From: Kribbella steppae
GTDB lineage: Bacteria; Actinomycetota; Actinomycetes; Propionibacteriales; Kribbellaceae
Reading direction: 5' to 3'
NCBI RefSeq assembly: GCF_004342025.1
Contig: NZ_SLWN01000006.1
Span: 1-64,000, forward strand
DNA length: 64,000 bases
The position numbers and the translations under genes are program-made. The notes beneath the pieces were generated by a model. That model did not search any database. It worked only from the letters and a program-made list of their open reading frames with translations, and had not been told where the DNA came from. Below, in pieces: positions 16,303 to 24,638 of this stretch (positions are counted from its first letter, which is position 1; each line of letters starts with the position of its first letter).

Positions 16303-17736
16303 ATGGGCAGCGTGACACCCTTCTACGCCTCCGGTGCGCAGACCTTTGGCCTGGAGTCCTTCGATGTGCGGTCTCCCCGCCACGGCGAGCTCGTGGCGAC
16401 GGTCTCGGTGCCTACTGCTGAGCAGGTGGAGCAGGCTGTTACGGATCTCGACAGCGTTCGCGGGGAGTTGCAACGGACCTCGGCCGGCGAGCGGGCGAGC
16501 GTCCTGGACCACGTGTCGCGGGAACTGGGCCGTAGGCGGGACGAGGTTGCTCACCTGATCGCCCTCGAGAACGGCAAGCCCCGGCAATGGGCGCTGGCCG
16601 AGGTGGATCGGGGCGCGTCGACGTTCCGATGGGCGGCGGAGGAAGCTCGCCGGTTCTCCGGCGAGGTCCAGCGCCTGGACACCGAGCCCGGCGGGAACGG
16701 CCGGATCGCGCTGGTACGGCGGTTCCCGCGCGGTCCGGTGCTCGCCATCACGCCGTTCAACTTCCCGTTGAACCTGGTCGCCCACAAGCTGGCGCCCGCG
16801 ATCGCGGTGGGGGCCCCTGTTCTGGTCAAGCCCGCTCCCGCGACACCGTTGACCGCCCTGCTCCTCGCGGAGATCATCGCGGAGACCGACTGGCCGGCGC
16901 GTGCTTTGAGCGTGCTCACCGTGCCGAACGAGCGGATGCCGGAGCTGGTAGCGGACCCACGCCTGCCGGTGGTGTCGTTCACCGGATCCGGGCCGGTGGG
17001 CTGGTCGATTCGTGATCGCACGCCGCGCAAGCACGTCTCCCTCGAGTTGGGTGGCAACGCGGCAGTCGTCGTGGATCGCGACTGGGCCGACCTCGACACC
17101 GCCGCGCGGCGGATCGCGCTCTTCGCGACCTACCAAGCCGGCCAGTCCTGTATCTCCGTCCAGCGCGTCATTGTCCATCGAGACGTCGCCGAGGCGTTCA
17201 TTCCGGCGCTGCAAGCGGCCGTCCGTGAGATCGCCTCGCGCACCATGGATCCCGAACGCGACGTCGTCGGCCCGGTGATCAACGACGCTGCCGCCGAACG
17301 CATCGAGTCTTGGGTGGCCGAGGCCGTCGCGGAGGGCGCGGACCTGCTCGTCGGTGGGCCGAGACGCGGGCGTCTGGTGCAGCCAACGCTGCTGAGGGAC
17401 GTGCCCCGGCACACCGCTCTCGGTTCCGAGGAGGTCTTCGGACCCGTGCTCACCGTGACGACCGCGTCGTCTGTCGAGGACGCATTCAGCCAGGTCAACG
17501 ACTCGCGTTACGGCCTGCAGGTCGGGGTGTTCACCCAGTCCATGGAGACGGCGTTCACGGCGCACCGTGAGCTCGAGGTCGGAGGTGTCGTGATCGGGGA
17601 CGTGCCCAGCTACCGGGCCGACCAGACGCCGTACGGAGGATGGAAGGAGTCCGGGGTCGGAAGGGAGGGCGTCGCCGCCGCAATGGAGGACCTGACCGAG
17701 CCGCGCGTCATGATCCTGACCGGAATGCCGCTCTGA
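16303..17736 (+). CDS. NAD(P)-dependent aldehyde dehydrogenase
   Basis: A 477-residue member of the ALDH superfamily. The base Glu248 lies in VSLELGGN and the nucleophile Cys283 in GQSCISVQ; the C-terminus carries EEVFGPVLTV. It oxidises an aldehyde to the acid. GGGGAG precedes the ATG. The perfect GntR box upstream ties it to the catabolic island. Next to the ring-cleaving dioxygenase it could act on a semialdehyde from ring fission, such as 4-hydroxymuconic semialdehyde; that is inference. It converges on the MhqD-like hydrolase gene with only 7 bp between them. Confidence 0.92.
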   Translation: MGSVTPFYASGAQTFGLESFDVRSPRHGELVATVSVPTAEQVEQAVTDLDSVRGELQRTSAGERASVLDHVSRELGRRRDEVAHLIALENGKPRQWALAEVDRGASTFRWAAEEARRFSGEVQRLDTEPGGNGRIALVRRFPRGPVLAITPFNFPLNLVAHKLAPAIAVGAPVLVKPAPATPLTALLLAEIIAETDWPARALSVLTVPNERMPELVADPRLPVVSFTGSGPVGWSIRDRTPRKHVSLELGGNAAVVVDRDWADLDTAARRIALFATYQAGQSCISVQRVIVHRDVAEAFIPALQAAVREIASRTMDPERDVVGPVINDAAAERIESWVAEAVAEGADLLVGGPRRGRLVQPTLLRDVPRHTALGSEEVFGPVLTVTTASSVEDAFSQVNDSRYGLQVGVFTQSMETAFTAHRELEVGGVVIGDVPSYRADQTPYGGWKESGVGREGVAAAMEDLTEPRVMILTGMPL

Positions 17737-17743
17737 CCTGTCG

Positions 17744-18445
17744 TCAGTTGTCGTGGTCGGGGTCAGTGATGACCTCGACCCGCTCGAGCAAGCGTGAGCG
17801 GAGCATCCGGCGCAAGCGCGCGATCGAGTCGTCGTTCAGGTGGTGCACCGGGTCGTCGTACGTCGTCAGCTCGATCCGTGCGCCGAGTGACGCGAAGGCG
17901 CCTGCGGTCTTCTCGACCCGGGTCAGCGGGACGAACTCGTCGTCCTCAGCGCACAGGAGCACGATCTCGGTGCCCGGCAGGCCGCTTCCCTGTACAGCTG
18001 CCCGCGGCCGGTCCTCCGGCCCGAGGTAGCCGCCCGTGTGGATGAACGCGCCGGCGCACGGCGGCTGGTCCCGCAAGAGGTACTCCGACAGCAGGCAGGC
18101 TCCCTGGGAGAAGCCGAAGAGGACGACGTCTCGCTGCGGCCAGCCCAGCCGGCCGAGATCGGCGAGGTGGCTCCTGACCATGCTCAGCGCATGGTCGAGG
18201 CGCGGCTGGTTCTGCTCGAGTGGTGCGAGGAAGCTCTGCGGGTACCAGGTGTCGGCGTCGGCCTGCGGTGCCAGCCAGGCCACTCCGGGCAGATCGACGC
18301 GGTCGGCCTGCTCCGCCATGAACCCGGGGCCTTGGCCCCGGCCGTGTACCGCGTAGACGACCAGTGCCGCCTCGGCCAGCGGTGCGCCGTACAGCACTGG
18401 CGTGCTGGCCAGGTGGGGGTTCTCGGGCGTAGTGAGGAAGGCCAT
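17744..18445 (-). CDS. Phospholipase/carboxylesterase-type hydrolase (MhqD-like)
   Basis: A 233-residue alpha/beta hydrolase with the nucleophile motif GFSQGACL, an acidic residue in CAEDDEFVP and His in DDPVHHLND. In Bacillus, a hydrolase of this class (MhqD) is co-induced with an MhqO-type extradiol dioxygenase during quinone stress. Here the same two families lie together on one strand, 60 bp apart, with the dioxygenase first. It may hydrolyse a ring-cleavage product or an ester. The pairing is established for Mhq; the role here is inference. Confidence 0.8.
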   Translation of the reverse strand: MAFLTTPENPHLASTPVLYGAPLAEAALVVYAVHGRGQGPGFMAEQADRVDLPGVAWLAPQADADTWYPQSFLAPLEQNQPRLDHALSMVRSHLADLGRLGWPQRDVVLFGFSQGACLLSEYLLRDQPPCAGAFIHTGGYLGPEDRPRAAVQGSGLPGTEIVLLCAEDDEFVPLTRVEKTAGAFASLGARIELTTYDDPVHHLNDDSIARLRRMLRSRLLERVEVITDPDHDN

Positions 18446-18505
18446 GTCAGTTCCCTCCGGGGCCGGGCGCTGACGGCGCCCGGCCCTGAATCATCGTGAG
18501 CCGGG

Positions 18506-19462
18506 TCAGTCGGACGTGACCGGCTCCAGCCGGGAGAGGATGCTCTCCCGCTCGCTCTCGAACTGCGGCGGGAGCATGAAGTTCTTGCCGAGCTCCTCGG
18601 CCGGTTCGTCGCAGTCCCAGCCGCCCTCGTCGTCGGTGACCGCCAGCTCGAACAGGGCGCCACCCGGGGTCCGCACGTAGTGGGACTTGAAGTAGGTGCG
18701 GTTCTTCAGCTCCGAGATGTCGGTGTAGCCGACACCCTCGATGTCGAACCTGACCGCGGCCTGGTTCTCCAGGGTGTCGAGGTTCCAGGCGAAGTGGTGG
18801 TAAGTGCCCGCACCGAACGTCCACGTGCCCTGGCCGTCGGTCCGGTTCCCGCGTAGCTCGATGAAGTTGCCGTACTCCTGCTTGCCGACCTGGAAGCAGG
18901 CGACGTCGCCCTCTTCCATCACGTTGCCCTGGGAGAAGAAGGCGTCGTTGGCGAAGTCGACCATCCGGTCCTGGTCGTACACGTGCAGGCCGACGCCGTG
19001 GATGCCGTGGATTGCGGCCTCGGCCGACACGCCGTTACCGGTGAAGCCCTCGCGCGGATCGGTCTCATTCCCGACCAGGACGTACTCCAGGCCGGATGGG
19101 TGGTGGAAGGCGATCCGGCCGCGGCCGAAGGCCTCGGAGCGCTTGGCCTCGATGCCGTGCTCGCCGAGCCGCTTCACCCAGTAGTCGAGCGAGCCGTCCG
19201 GGACGGAGAGCATCACCTCACGGGCCTGGTTGGTGCCCCGCTTGCCGTACACCCCGGCCTGGGCGAACGGGAACGTGGTCACCACCGACGACGGGTCGCC
19301 GTTCGCGTTGGAGTAGTAGAAGTGGTAGATCGGCACGGAGCCGTCGTACAGGACGGTCTTCTTGATGAAGCGCATGCCGAGGACCTTGGTGTGGAAGTCC
19401 ACGTCCTCCTGCGCGCCAGCCACCGACAGCGTCACGTGGTGGGAGCCGACGAGGTACGTCAT
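18506..19462 (-). CDS. VOC-family ring-cleaving dioxygenase (MhqO/LinE-like)
   Basis: A 318-residue protein of two tandem vicinal-oxygen-chelate domains. It begins MTYLVGSHHVTLSVAGAQED, the usual start of hydroquinone-type ring-cleaving dioxygenases. Metal ligands are probably His in SHHVTL or in GIHGVGLHV, plus Glu in LFELAVTD near residue 280. It is expected to open a dihydroxylated ring with oxygen and Fe(II). The start at 19462 follows GGAGAA. Two GntR boxes lie in the divergent promoter shared with the MBL gene. The substrate (hydroquinone or a substituted form) is inferred. Confidence 0.87.
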   Translation of the reverse strand: MTYLVGSHHVTLSVAGAQEDVDFHTKVLGMRFIKKTVLYDGSVPIYHFYYSNANGDPSSVVTTFPFAQAGVYGKRGTNQAREVMLSVPDGSLDYWVKRLGEHGIEAKRSEAFGRGRIAFHHPSGLEYVLVGNETDPREGFTGNGVSAEAAIHGIHGVGLHVYDQDRMVDFANDAFFSQGNVMEEGDVACFQVGKQEYGNFIELRGNRTDGQGTWTFGAGTYHHFAWNLDTLENQAAVRFDIEGVGYTDISELKNRTYFKSHYVRTPGGALFELAVTDDEGGWDCDEPAEELGKNFMLPPQFESERESILSRLEPVTSD

Positions 19463-19508
19463 CCGGGGTTCTCCTTCTCTGGTCGTGCCGGAACGACGGC
19501 CCGGCGAG

Positions 19509-19525
19509 GGTATGATCGTCATACG
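19509..19525. promoter_or_regulatory. GntR operator box in dioxygenase/MBL divergent region
   Basis: GGTATG-ATCGT-CATACG matches the box before the aldehyde dehydrogenase with one change per arm, and contains the perfect repeat GTATGA-TCG-TCATAC. It lies 47 bp upstream of the dioxygenase start. Confidence 0.68.
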
Positions 19526-19669
19526 ATCCGACGGTAGTGTCAATAACTGGTCCCGGCGCTGACGGCGGTGGAGGCGGCCGCGAGGGTCGGTCTTCGACGG
19601 GGTCGTGCGAAGGATTGTCATACATTGCATCGCATCGCTGGTCTGCGTTAACGTGTCCTGCATCAAGTT

Positions 19670-19686
19670 TGTCTGACGATCATACG
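19670..19686. promoter_or_regulatory. GntR operator box before the MBL operon
   Basis: TGTCTG-ACGAT-CATACG is a degenerate copy of the GntR box ending 7 bp before the GTG start of the MBL gene. A right half-site CATACA also occurs at 19619-19624. Binding here would block the start of the long operon that includes the first gntR gene. Confidence 0.58.
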
Positions 19687-19693
19687 AGGGACC

Positions 19694-20524
19694 GTGAGCC
19701 ATCACTCCGCTGCTGACGAGACGTACGAGGTGCTGATCGTGCGCTACGCGTCCCGTATGACGACCCGGAGCGCCGTCTTCCTCAACCACCACCTGTACGG
19801 CGAGCCGGACGCTCCGATCGGCATGGACTACTACGTCTGGGTGTTGCGGAACGAACGGCGCACAATCGTGGTCGACACCGGCTACAGCGAGCTCGGCGGG
19901 CGCAACCGGCAACGGGGTCACCTCATCCATCCACGGGAGGCGTTCCGCGGCCTGGGGGTCGAGCCGGCGGAGGCCACGGTGGTCCTGACCCACGGCCACT
20001 ACGACCATGCGGGCAACGTGGACCTGTTCCCGGACTCGACGGTGATCGTGCCGCGGACGGAGTACGACTTCTGGACCGGCGACTGCGCCCGGCGATTCCA
20101 GTTCCACCACACCATCGAGGAGAGCGAGATCGACCACTTGCGCACGGTCCACAAGGAGGACCGGATGGTGTTTCACCGCGGCCAGGAGGAGATCGCGCCG
20201 GGGGTGGAGCTGATCGAGATCGGCGGGCACTCGCCGGGTCAGGCGATCCTCACCGTCAACACGAACGAGGGCCTGGTGCTCCTGGCCTCCGACGCGACGC
20301 ACTACTACGAGGAGCTCGAGCGCGACCTGCCGTTCCTCGTCGTCGCCGACCTCGAGGCGATGTACCGGGGCTTCGATCGCATGAACCAACTCATCGCGGA
20401 TCGTGACGCGATTCTCGTCCCCGGCCACGACCCCGCCGTACTCGATCGCCACCGCCGCCTCGACGGTCCGCTCGGTGAGTTCGTCGCGGTGATCGGCGGC
20501 CGCCAAGGTGAAGGAGCAGCGTGA
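19694..20524 (+). CDS. Metallo-beta-lactamase-fold hydrolase
   Basis: A 276-residue MBL-fold protein with the zinc motif HGHYDHAGN at about residues 99-107. Further ligands are His in GGHSPGQ, Asp in LASDATH and His near the end (VPGHDP). The layout resembles lactonases of the AHL-lactonase group, so it may open a lactone or hydrolyse a thioester or ester in the pathway. It starts with GTG; the stop overlaps the next start by GTGA. It is the first gene of an operon that runs without a real gap to 26586. Confidence 0.87.
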   Translation: MSHHSAADETYEVLIVRYASRMTTRSAVFLNHHLYGEPDAPIGMDYYVWVLRNERRTIVVDTGYSELGGRNRQRGHLIHPREAFRGLGVEPAEATVVLTHGHYDHAGNVDLFPDSTVIVPRTEYDFWTGDCARRFQFHHTIEESEIDHLRTVHKEDRMVFHRGQEEIAPGVELIEIGGHSPGQAILTVNTNEGLVLLASDATHYYEELERDLPFLVVADLEAMYRGFDRMNQLIADRDAILVPGHDPAVLDRHRRLDGPLGEFVAVIGGRQGEGAA

Positions 20525-21438
20525 CGAGCACGGTCGGTTTCATCGGTCTCGGGAACATGGGCGGGCGGATGGCCCGCTGCCTGGTGTCCGCCGGCTACGA
20601 CGTACTCGGCTACGACACCCGCCCCCAAAACGTCACCGCTTGCGGCGTGACGGCGGCGGCCTCGGTCGCTGAGGTCACGCGGACCTGCGACGTCGTACTC
20701 CTCTCGCTGCCGGAGAGCAAGGTCGTCGAGGCGGTCATCCTGGATGAGGACGGCGTGCTCGCCAACGCCCGTGAGGGGCAGGTGGTGGTCGACCTGAGCA
20801 CCTCGGCCCCGGCCTCCACCGTGCGCTTGCACGAGCACCTGGCCGAAGTGGGCGCCACTCTGGTCGACGCCGGGATCTCGGGCGGCGCGGCGGCTGCCGA
20901 GAAGGGGATGCTCACCCTGATGGTTGGCGGGGAGCCGACGACGCTGGAGCAGGTGCGTCCGGTACTCTCGGTGTTCTCCGCCGACATCTTCCACTGCGGG
21001 CGGGTCGGGGCCGGGCACACCGCCAAGCTGCTCAACAACTTCCTCAACGCGATCGCGTTGTCCGCGACCGCCGAGGTGATGGTGGCCGGGCGTAAGGCGG
21101 GACTCGATCTGCAGGTACTGCTCGACGTACTCAACACGAGCTCCGGGGTGAACTTCGCGACCCAGAACAGGTTCCCGAAAATCATCCACGGCGACTATCT
21201 GCGGGGCGGCCTGACCAACGCGCTGATGATGAAGGACGTCCTCGCCTACGTCGACCTCGTGGCGGGCCTTGGCCTCGCGAGCCCGAACTCCGCCGCCCCG
21301 CTGGCCTCCTTCGGTCTCGCCCTCCAGCTGGGCTACGCCGACGACATCAGCAACACCGTGGTCGACGCGATCGGCGACGTCTCGGGGCGCGTCCGCATCC
21401 ACGACGGCGCGTACGACGCCGGGAAGGACAGGTCGTGA
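20521..21438 (+). CDS. Beta-hydroxyacid dehydrogenase (3-hydroxyisobutyrate dehydrogenase family), copy 1
   Basis: A 305-residue enzyme. The N-terminal Rossmann motif is GFIGLGNMGGRMA. The substrate loop is DAGISGGAAAAEKGMLTLMV (usually DAPVSGG), and the catalytic lysine lies in GAGHTAKLLNNF. It oxidises a beta-hydroxy acid or reduces the matching semialdehyde with NAD(P). Both ends overlap neighbours by 4 nt. A second, diverged copy lies at 22229, separated by a cupin and a CMD protein, which suggests two related steps in one pathway. Confidence 0.88.
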   Translation: MTSTVGFIGLGNMGGRMARCLVSAGYDVLGYDTRPQNVTACGVTAAASVAEVTRTCDVVLLSLPESKVVEAVILDEDGVLANAREGQVVVDLSTSAPASTVRLHEHLAEVGATLVDAGISGGAAAAEKGMLTLMVGGEPTTLEQVRPVLSVFSADIFHCGRVGAGHTAKLLNNFLNAIALSATAEVMVAGRKAGLDLQVLLDVLNTSSGVNFATQNRFPKIIHGDYLRGGLTNALMMKDVLAYVDLVAGLGLASPNSAAPLASFGLALQLGYADDISNTVVDAIGDVSGRVRIHDGAYDAGKDRS

Positions 21439-21833
21439 AGCTCATCCACGGAACCACCCAGCACGGCGTCGGCGGCAAGACCGGCTCGAAGTTCACCGGA
21501 GCGGTCCACCCTTACCTCACCATGCCCGCCACCGACGGAGTGACCATCAACACTGTCAACTTCACGCCTGGCGCCCGCACGTACTGGCATGTCCATGAGC
21601 ACGGCCAGATCCTTCAGGTGCTCGGCGGCAGCGGCTACGTCGCGACAGAGCAGGACGGCCTCCGCCGGTTGCGCGCCGGCGACACCGTGTGGTGCCCGCC
21701 AGGCGAGCGGCACTGGCACGGCGCCGCCGCCGACTCCTTCATGACCCACACGGCCATCTCGCTCGGGACGACCTCCTGGGCCGAGGAGGTCACTGAGGAG
21801 CAGTACACCGCGCCCGTCACCGAAGAGGACTGA
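21435..21833 (+). CDS. Cupin-domain protein
   Basis: A 132-residue single-cupin protein. The first motif is seen as ARTYWHVHEHGQILQVLGGS and the second as PPGERHWHGAA, giving the usual His-rich metal site. Members include small dioxygenases, isomerases and decarboxylase partners. It overlaps the preceding dehydrogenase and is followed at once by a CMD protein; cupin/CMD pairs are frequent in catabolic operons. The exact reaction is unknown. Confidence 0.82.
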   Translation: MKLIHGTTQHGVGGKTGSKFTGAVHPYLTMPATDGVTINTVNFTPGARTYWHVHEHGQILQVLGGSGYVATEQDGLRRLRAGDTVWCPPGERHWHGAAADSFMTHTAISLGTTSWAEEVTEEQYTAPVTEED

Positions 21834-21837
21834 GCAC

Positions 21838-22236
21838 ATGACAACTGACATCACCCCCGGCGATACCTACGAGGCCGGTCTGGAGACGCGGAAGGCCGTG
21901 CTGGGCGCTGAGCACGTCGAGCGATCCCTCGCCCAGGTCAGCGAGTTCTCGCGTCCGATCCAGGAGCTGGTCACCGAGTACTGCTGGGGCGCGGTGTGGA
22001 ACCGCCCCGGCCTCGATCGGCGTGCGCGCAGCCTGCTCAACCTCGCCATGCTGACCGCGCTCAACCGCAACCACGAGCTCGGCGTCCACGTGAAGGGAGC
22101 CCTCACGAACGGCGTGACCGTCGAGGAGATCCAAGAGGCACTACTGCAGGCCGCGATCTACGTCGGCGTCCCGGCAGCGCTGGAGTCCTTCCGCGTCGCC
22201 GAGCGAGTGATCGGTGAGGTCACCGGCGATGTCTGA
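21838..22236 (+). CDS. Carboxymuconolactone decarboxylase-family protein, single domain
   Basis: A 132-residue protein with the PcaC-like pattern RPGLDRRARSLLNLAMLTAL followed by LGVHVKGALTNGVTVEEIQE. In this family the His of the LGVH segment takes part in catalysis. It lacks the CxxC of AhpD, so it fits a decarboxylase/isomerase role better than peroxidase. No pcaB- or pcaD-type partners are near, so the true substrate is probably not carboxymuconolactone itself. Start 4 nt after the cupin stop. Confidence 0.84.
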   Translation: MTTDITPGDTYEAGLETRKAVLGAEHVERSLAQVSEFSRPIQELVTEYCWGAVWNRPGLDRRARSLLNLAMLTALNRNHELGVHVKGALTNGVTVEEIQEALLQAAIYVGVPAALESFRVAERVIGEVTGDV

Positions 22237-23137
22237 CCGTCCTGAGCTTCCCTCGGTCTCTTTCGTTGGCCTCGGCAACATGGGTGCGCCGATGTCGGTG
22301 CGCCTGCTCCGCGCCGGGTACGCCGTGACCGGGTTCGACCTGAGCGCCGACGCCCGCGCCGCGGTGGCCTTCGCGGGCGTCCGCACGGCGGAGACCGCGG
22401 CCGACGCCGTTCGAGGTACGGACATCATGATCCTGATGCTGCCTAGCAGTTCGGTCGTCGAGGCGGTGCTCGGTGATCCGGCGGTCGCGGCGGCGCTGGC
22501 CGACGGAAGCACGGTCGTGGACATGAGTTCCTCGGACCCGCTCTCCACCAGGCGTCTCGCAACCGAGCTCGAGAGCCGTAGCGTCAGGCTCGTCGACGCG
22601 CCGGTTTCCGGAGGGGTCAAGGGCGCCGAGAACGGCACGCTGACGATCATGGTCGGTGGCGCCGAAGTCGACGTGGGGCGGCTGGCTCCCCTGCTGCAGA
22701 ACATGGGTACTGTTCGTCGCGCCGGCGGGGTAGGCGCCGGGCATGCGCTCAAGGCCATCAACAACCTGCTGTCCGCGACGCACCTGCTGGCCACGGCCGA
22801 GGGCGTGCTGGCCGGCGAGCGGTTCGGACTCGACCCCGCGGTCATGGTTGAGCTGATCAACTCCTCCAGCGGTCGCAGCGGATCGACCGACAACAAGTTC
22901 CCGAACTTCGTGCTGCCTGGCAGCTACGACTCCGGGTTCGGCATGAACCTGATGCTCAAGGACATGCGTATCGCCGTCGGCCTTGCCCACCAACTCGGCG
23001 CCGCCAGCCCGCTCGCGGACAGTGCTGTCGCCATCTGGGCGCGCGCCCTCGAGGAGCTGCCGGACACCGCCGACCACACCGAGATCGCCCGGTGGGCGGC
23101 TCTGCAGTCGGCCGACCGACAGCTGGTGACCGGATGA
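22229..23137 (+). CDS. Beta-hydroxyacid dehydrogenase (3-hydroxyisobutyrate dehydrogenase family), copy 2
   Basis: A 302-residue enzyme of the same family as that at 20521. The dinucleotide motif reads FVGLGNMGAPMSV, the substrate loop is the standard DAPVSGGVKGAENGTLTIMV, and the catalytic Lys lies in GAGHALKAINNL. The start at 22229 overlaps the CMD gene by 8 nt. Copy 1 has DAGISGG in place of DAPVSGG, so the two likely differ in substrate. Confidence 0.88.
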   Translation: MSDRPELPSVSFVGLGNMGAPMSVRLLRAGYAVTGFDLSADARAAVAFAGVRTAETAADAVRGTDIMILMLPSSSVVEAVLGDPAVAAALADGSTVVDMSSSDPLSTRRLATELESRSVRLVDAPVSGGVKGAENGTLTIMVGGAEVDVGRLAPLLQNMGTVRRAGGVGAGHALKAINNLLSATHLLATAEGVLAGERFGLDPAVMVELINSSSGRSGSTDNKFPNFVLPGSYDSGFGMNLMLKDMRIAVGLAHQLGAASPLADSAVAIWARALEELPDTADHTEIARWAALQSADRQLVTG

Positions 23138-23901
23138 GCGCGCCGTCGGCACAAGAGCTCAGGGAATCCGTTGTCGAGTTGCACGGGGAGTGGGACGAGC
23201 AATGGCAGGCGGTGCTCGACCTCGCGCCGCAGCTCCTGGCGGCGTACGTGCAGTTGGCCGCCGTGCCGCAGCGCAAGGGCCACCTCGACCCGAAGACCCG
23301 CGAGCTCGTCTACCTGGCGGTCGACGCGGCAGCCACCCACCTCTACTCGCCTGGCGTACGGCGGCACATCCGCCAAGCGCTCGAACTCGGTGCGACGCCC
23401 GGCGAGATCGTCGAGGTGATCGAGCTCACCACGACCGTCGGCATCCACGCGATGAATATCGGCGTACCTCTGCTCGCGGAACTCCTCCGAGAACGCGGCC
23501 TGCGCGACGGGCCGGGTGAGCTCGACGAGTACCAGAGCGGGCTCAAGGCGCGGTTCGTCGCCAACCGCGGCTACTGGCACGAGTTCTGGGACGAGATCCT
23601 CGAACTCGACCCCGAGCTGTTCGAGGCGTACACCGACTTCTCGTCGGTGTCGTGGCGGCACGGTTGCCTGGAGCCCAAGGTGAAGGAGTTCATCTACACG
23701 GCCTTCGACTGCGCCTCCACCCACCTCTACGTGAAGGGATGGAAGGCGCACATGGACAACGCGCTCGGCTATGGCGCCACCGTTGGCGAGCTGCTGGAAG
23801 TGATGGAGATCGCCAGCGTGATGGGCATGCAGAGCGCGCTCCAGGCGCTCCCCGTGCTGCAGGAGGAGCTGCTCGCGAGGACGGCTCCGGTGGGCCGATG
23901 A
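23134..23901 (+). CDS. Two-domain carboxymuconolactone decarboxylase-like protein
   Basis: A 255-residue protein made of two repeated CMD folds. The matching cores are AVDAAATHLYSPGVRRHIRQ and AFDCASTHLYVKGWKAHMDN, each followed by the ALxxGAT turn. Neither repeat has the CxxC of AhpD-type peroxidases, so redox activity is unlikely. ATGA overlaps join it to both neighbours. The internal duplication is typical of a subset of actinobacterial CMD proteins found in catabolic clusters. The reaction is unknown. Confidence 0.83.
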   Translation: MSAPSAQELRESVVELHGEWDEQWQAVLDLAPQLLAAYVQLAAVPQRKGHLDPKTRELVYLAVDAAATHLYSPGVRRHIRQALELGATPGEIVEVIELTTTVGIHAMNIGVPLLAELLRERGLRDGPGELDEYQSGLKARFVANRGYWHEFWDEILELDPELFEAYTDFSSVSWRHGCLEPKVKEFIYTAFDCASTHLYVKGWKAHMDNALGYGATVGELLEVMEIASVMGMQSALQALPVLQEELLARTAPVGR

Positions 23902-24638
23902 CCACCTCGCCGGCGACCCCGCCGGCTTGGAACTACAAGCCTGTCGGACGGGTGGCAGCGCCGCTGCGCGAGCAGGTGGTCGCCCTCCTGCGCGACGCGA
24001 TCCTCGACCTCCGCCTCGTGCCCGGACAGCGGCTGGTGGAACGCGAGTTGATCGACCAGCTCGGTGTCTCGCGGACCACCGTCCGTGAGGCCCTGCGTGA
24101 GTTGACCGTCGAAGGGTTGGTCACCGTCGTACCGCAGCGAGGTGCGGTGGTCACTGCCCCGTCCCTGGAGGATGCCCGCGACCTGTACGACGTACGGGCG
24201 TCGCTCGAGTCACTGATCGTCGAGCGGTTCTGCGAGCGGGCCACCCGGTCGCAGGTCCTCCGCCTCGGTGCGGCGGTCGAGGGGTTCGCCGAGGCCGTCG
24301 CCGCGCGGCAGGAGATCCGCGGTGTCCTCGCGACGAAGGACCGGATCTACGAGGTGCTCGTCGAAGGCGCCGGTTCGACGGCCCTGAAGCAGATCGTCGA
24401 CGGCATCCAGGCCCGGGTACGGATGCTCCGGGCAACCTCCATGTCCGCCGACGGCCGGGCCGACAGCTCCGTCGACGAACTGCGCGCGATCACCGCGGCC
24501 ATTCAGGCGAAGGATGCCCAGACCGCCGCGTCGCTTTACCGAGACCACATCAGGGCGGCGTCTCTCACGGCGCTGCGCCACCTCCAGCAGAGCATGAGTA
24601 CCGAACCCCCAGCACGGACGCGAGGCGAACAGAGATGA
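23898..24638 (+). CDS. GntR-family regulator with FCD domain, copy 1
   Basis: A 246-residue FadR/VanR-type regulator. The winged helix is residues 14-84 (VERELIDQLGVSRTTVREAL) and the C-terminal FCD helical sensor residues 95-220. The metal-binding histidines usual in FCD domains are mostly missing: the FH of helix 4 is YE (DRIYEV) and the EH before AI is EL; only YRDHIR keeps its His. Ligand binding probably does not use a metal. Its DNA-recognition segment is almost the same as in the copy at 26677, so both likely read the TGTATG-N5-CATACA box. Confidence 0.88.
   Translation: MTTSPATPPAWNYKPVGRVAAPLREQVVALLRDAILDLRLVPGQRLVERELIDQLGVSRTTVREALRELTVEGLVTVVPQRGAVVTAPSLEDARDLYDVRASLESLIVERFCERATRSQVLRLGAAVEGFAEAVAARQEIRGVLATKDRIYEVLVEGAGSTALKQIVDGIQARVRMLRATSMSADGRADSSVDELRAITAAIQAKDAQTAASLYRDHIRAASLTALRHLQQSMSTEPPARTRGEQR

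Noticed and set aside
18506..20506. Extended 666-residue version of the dioxygenase
   Set aside because: The extra N-terminal part lies antisense to the MBL gene and crosses the GntR boxes; the start at 19462 has a ribosome binding site and the family N-terminus.
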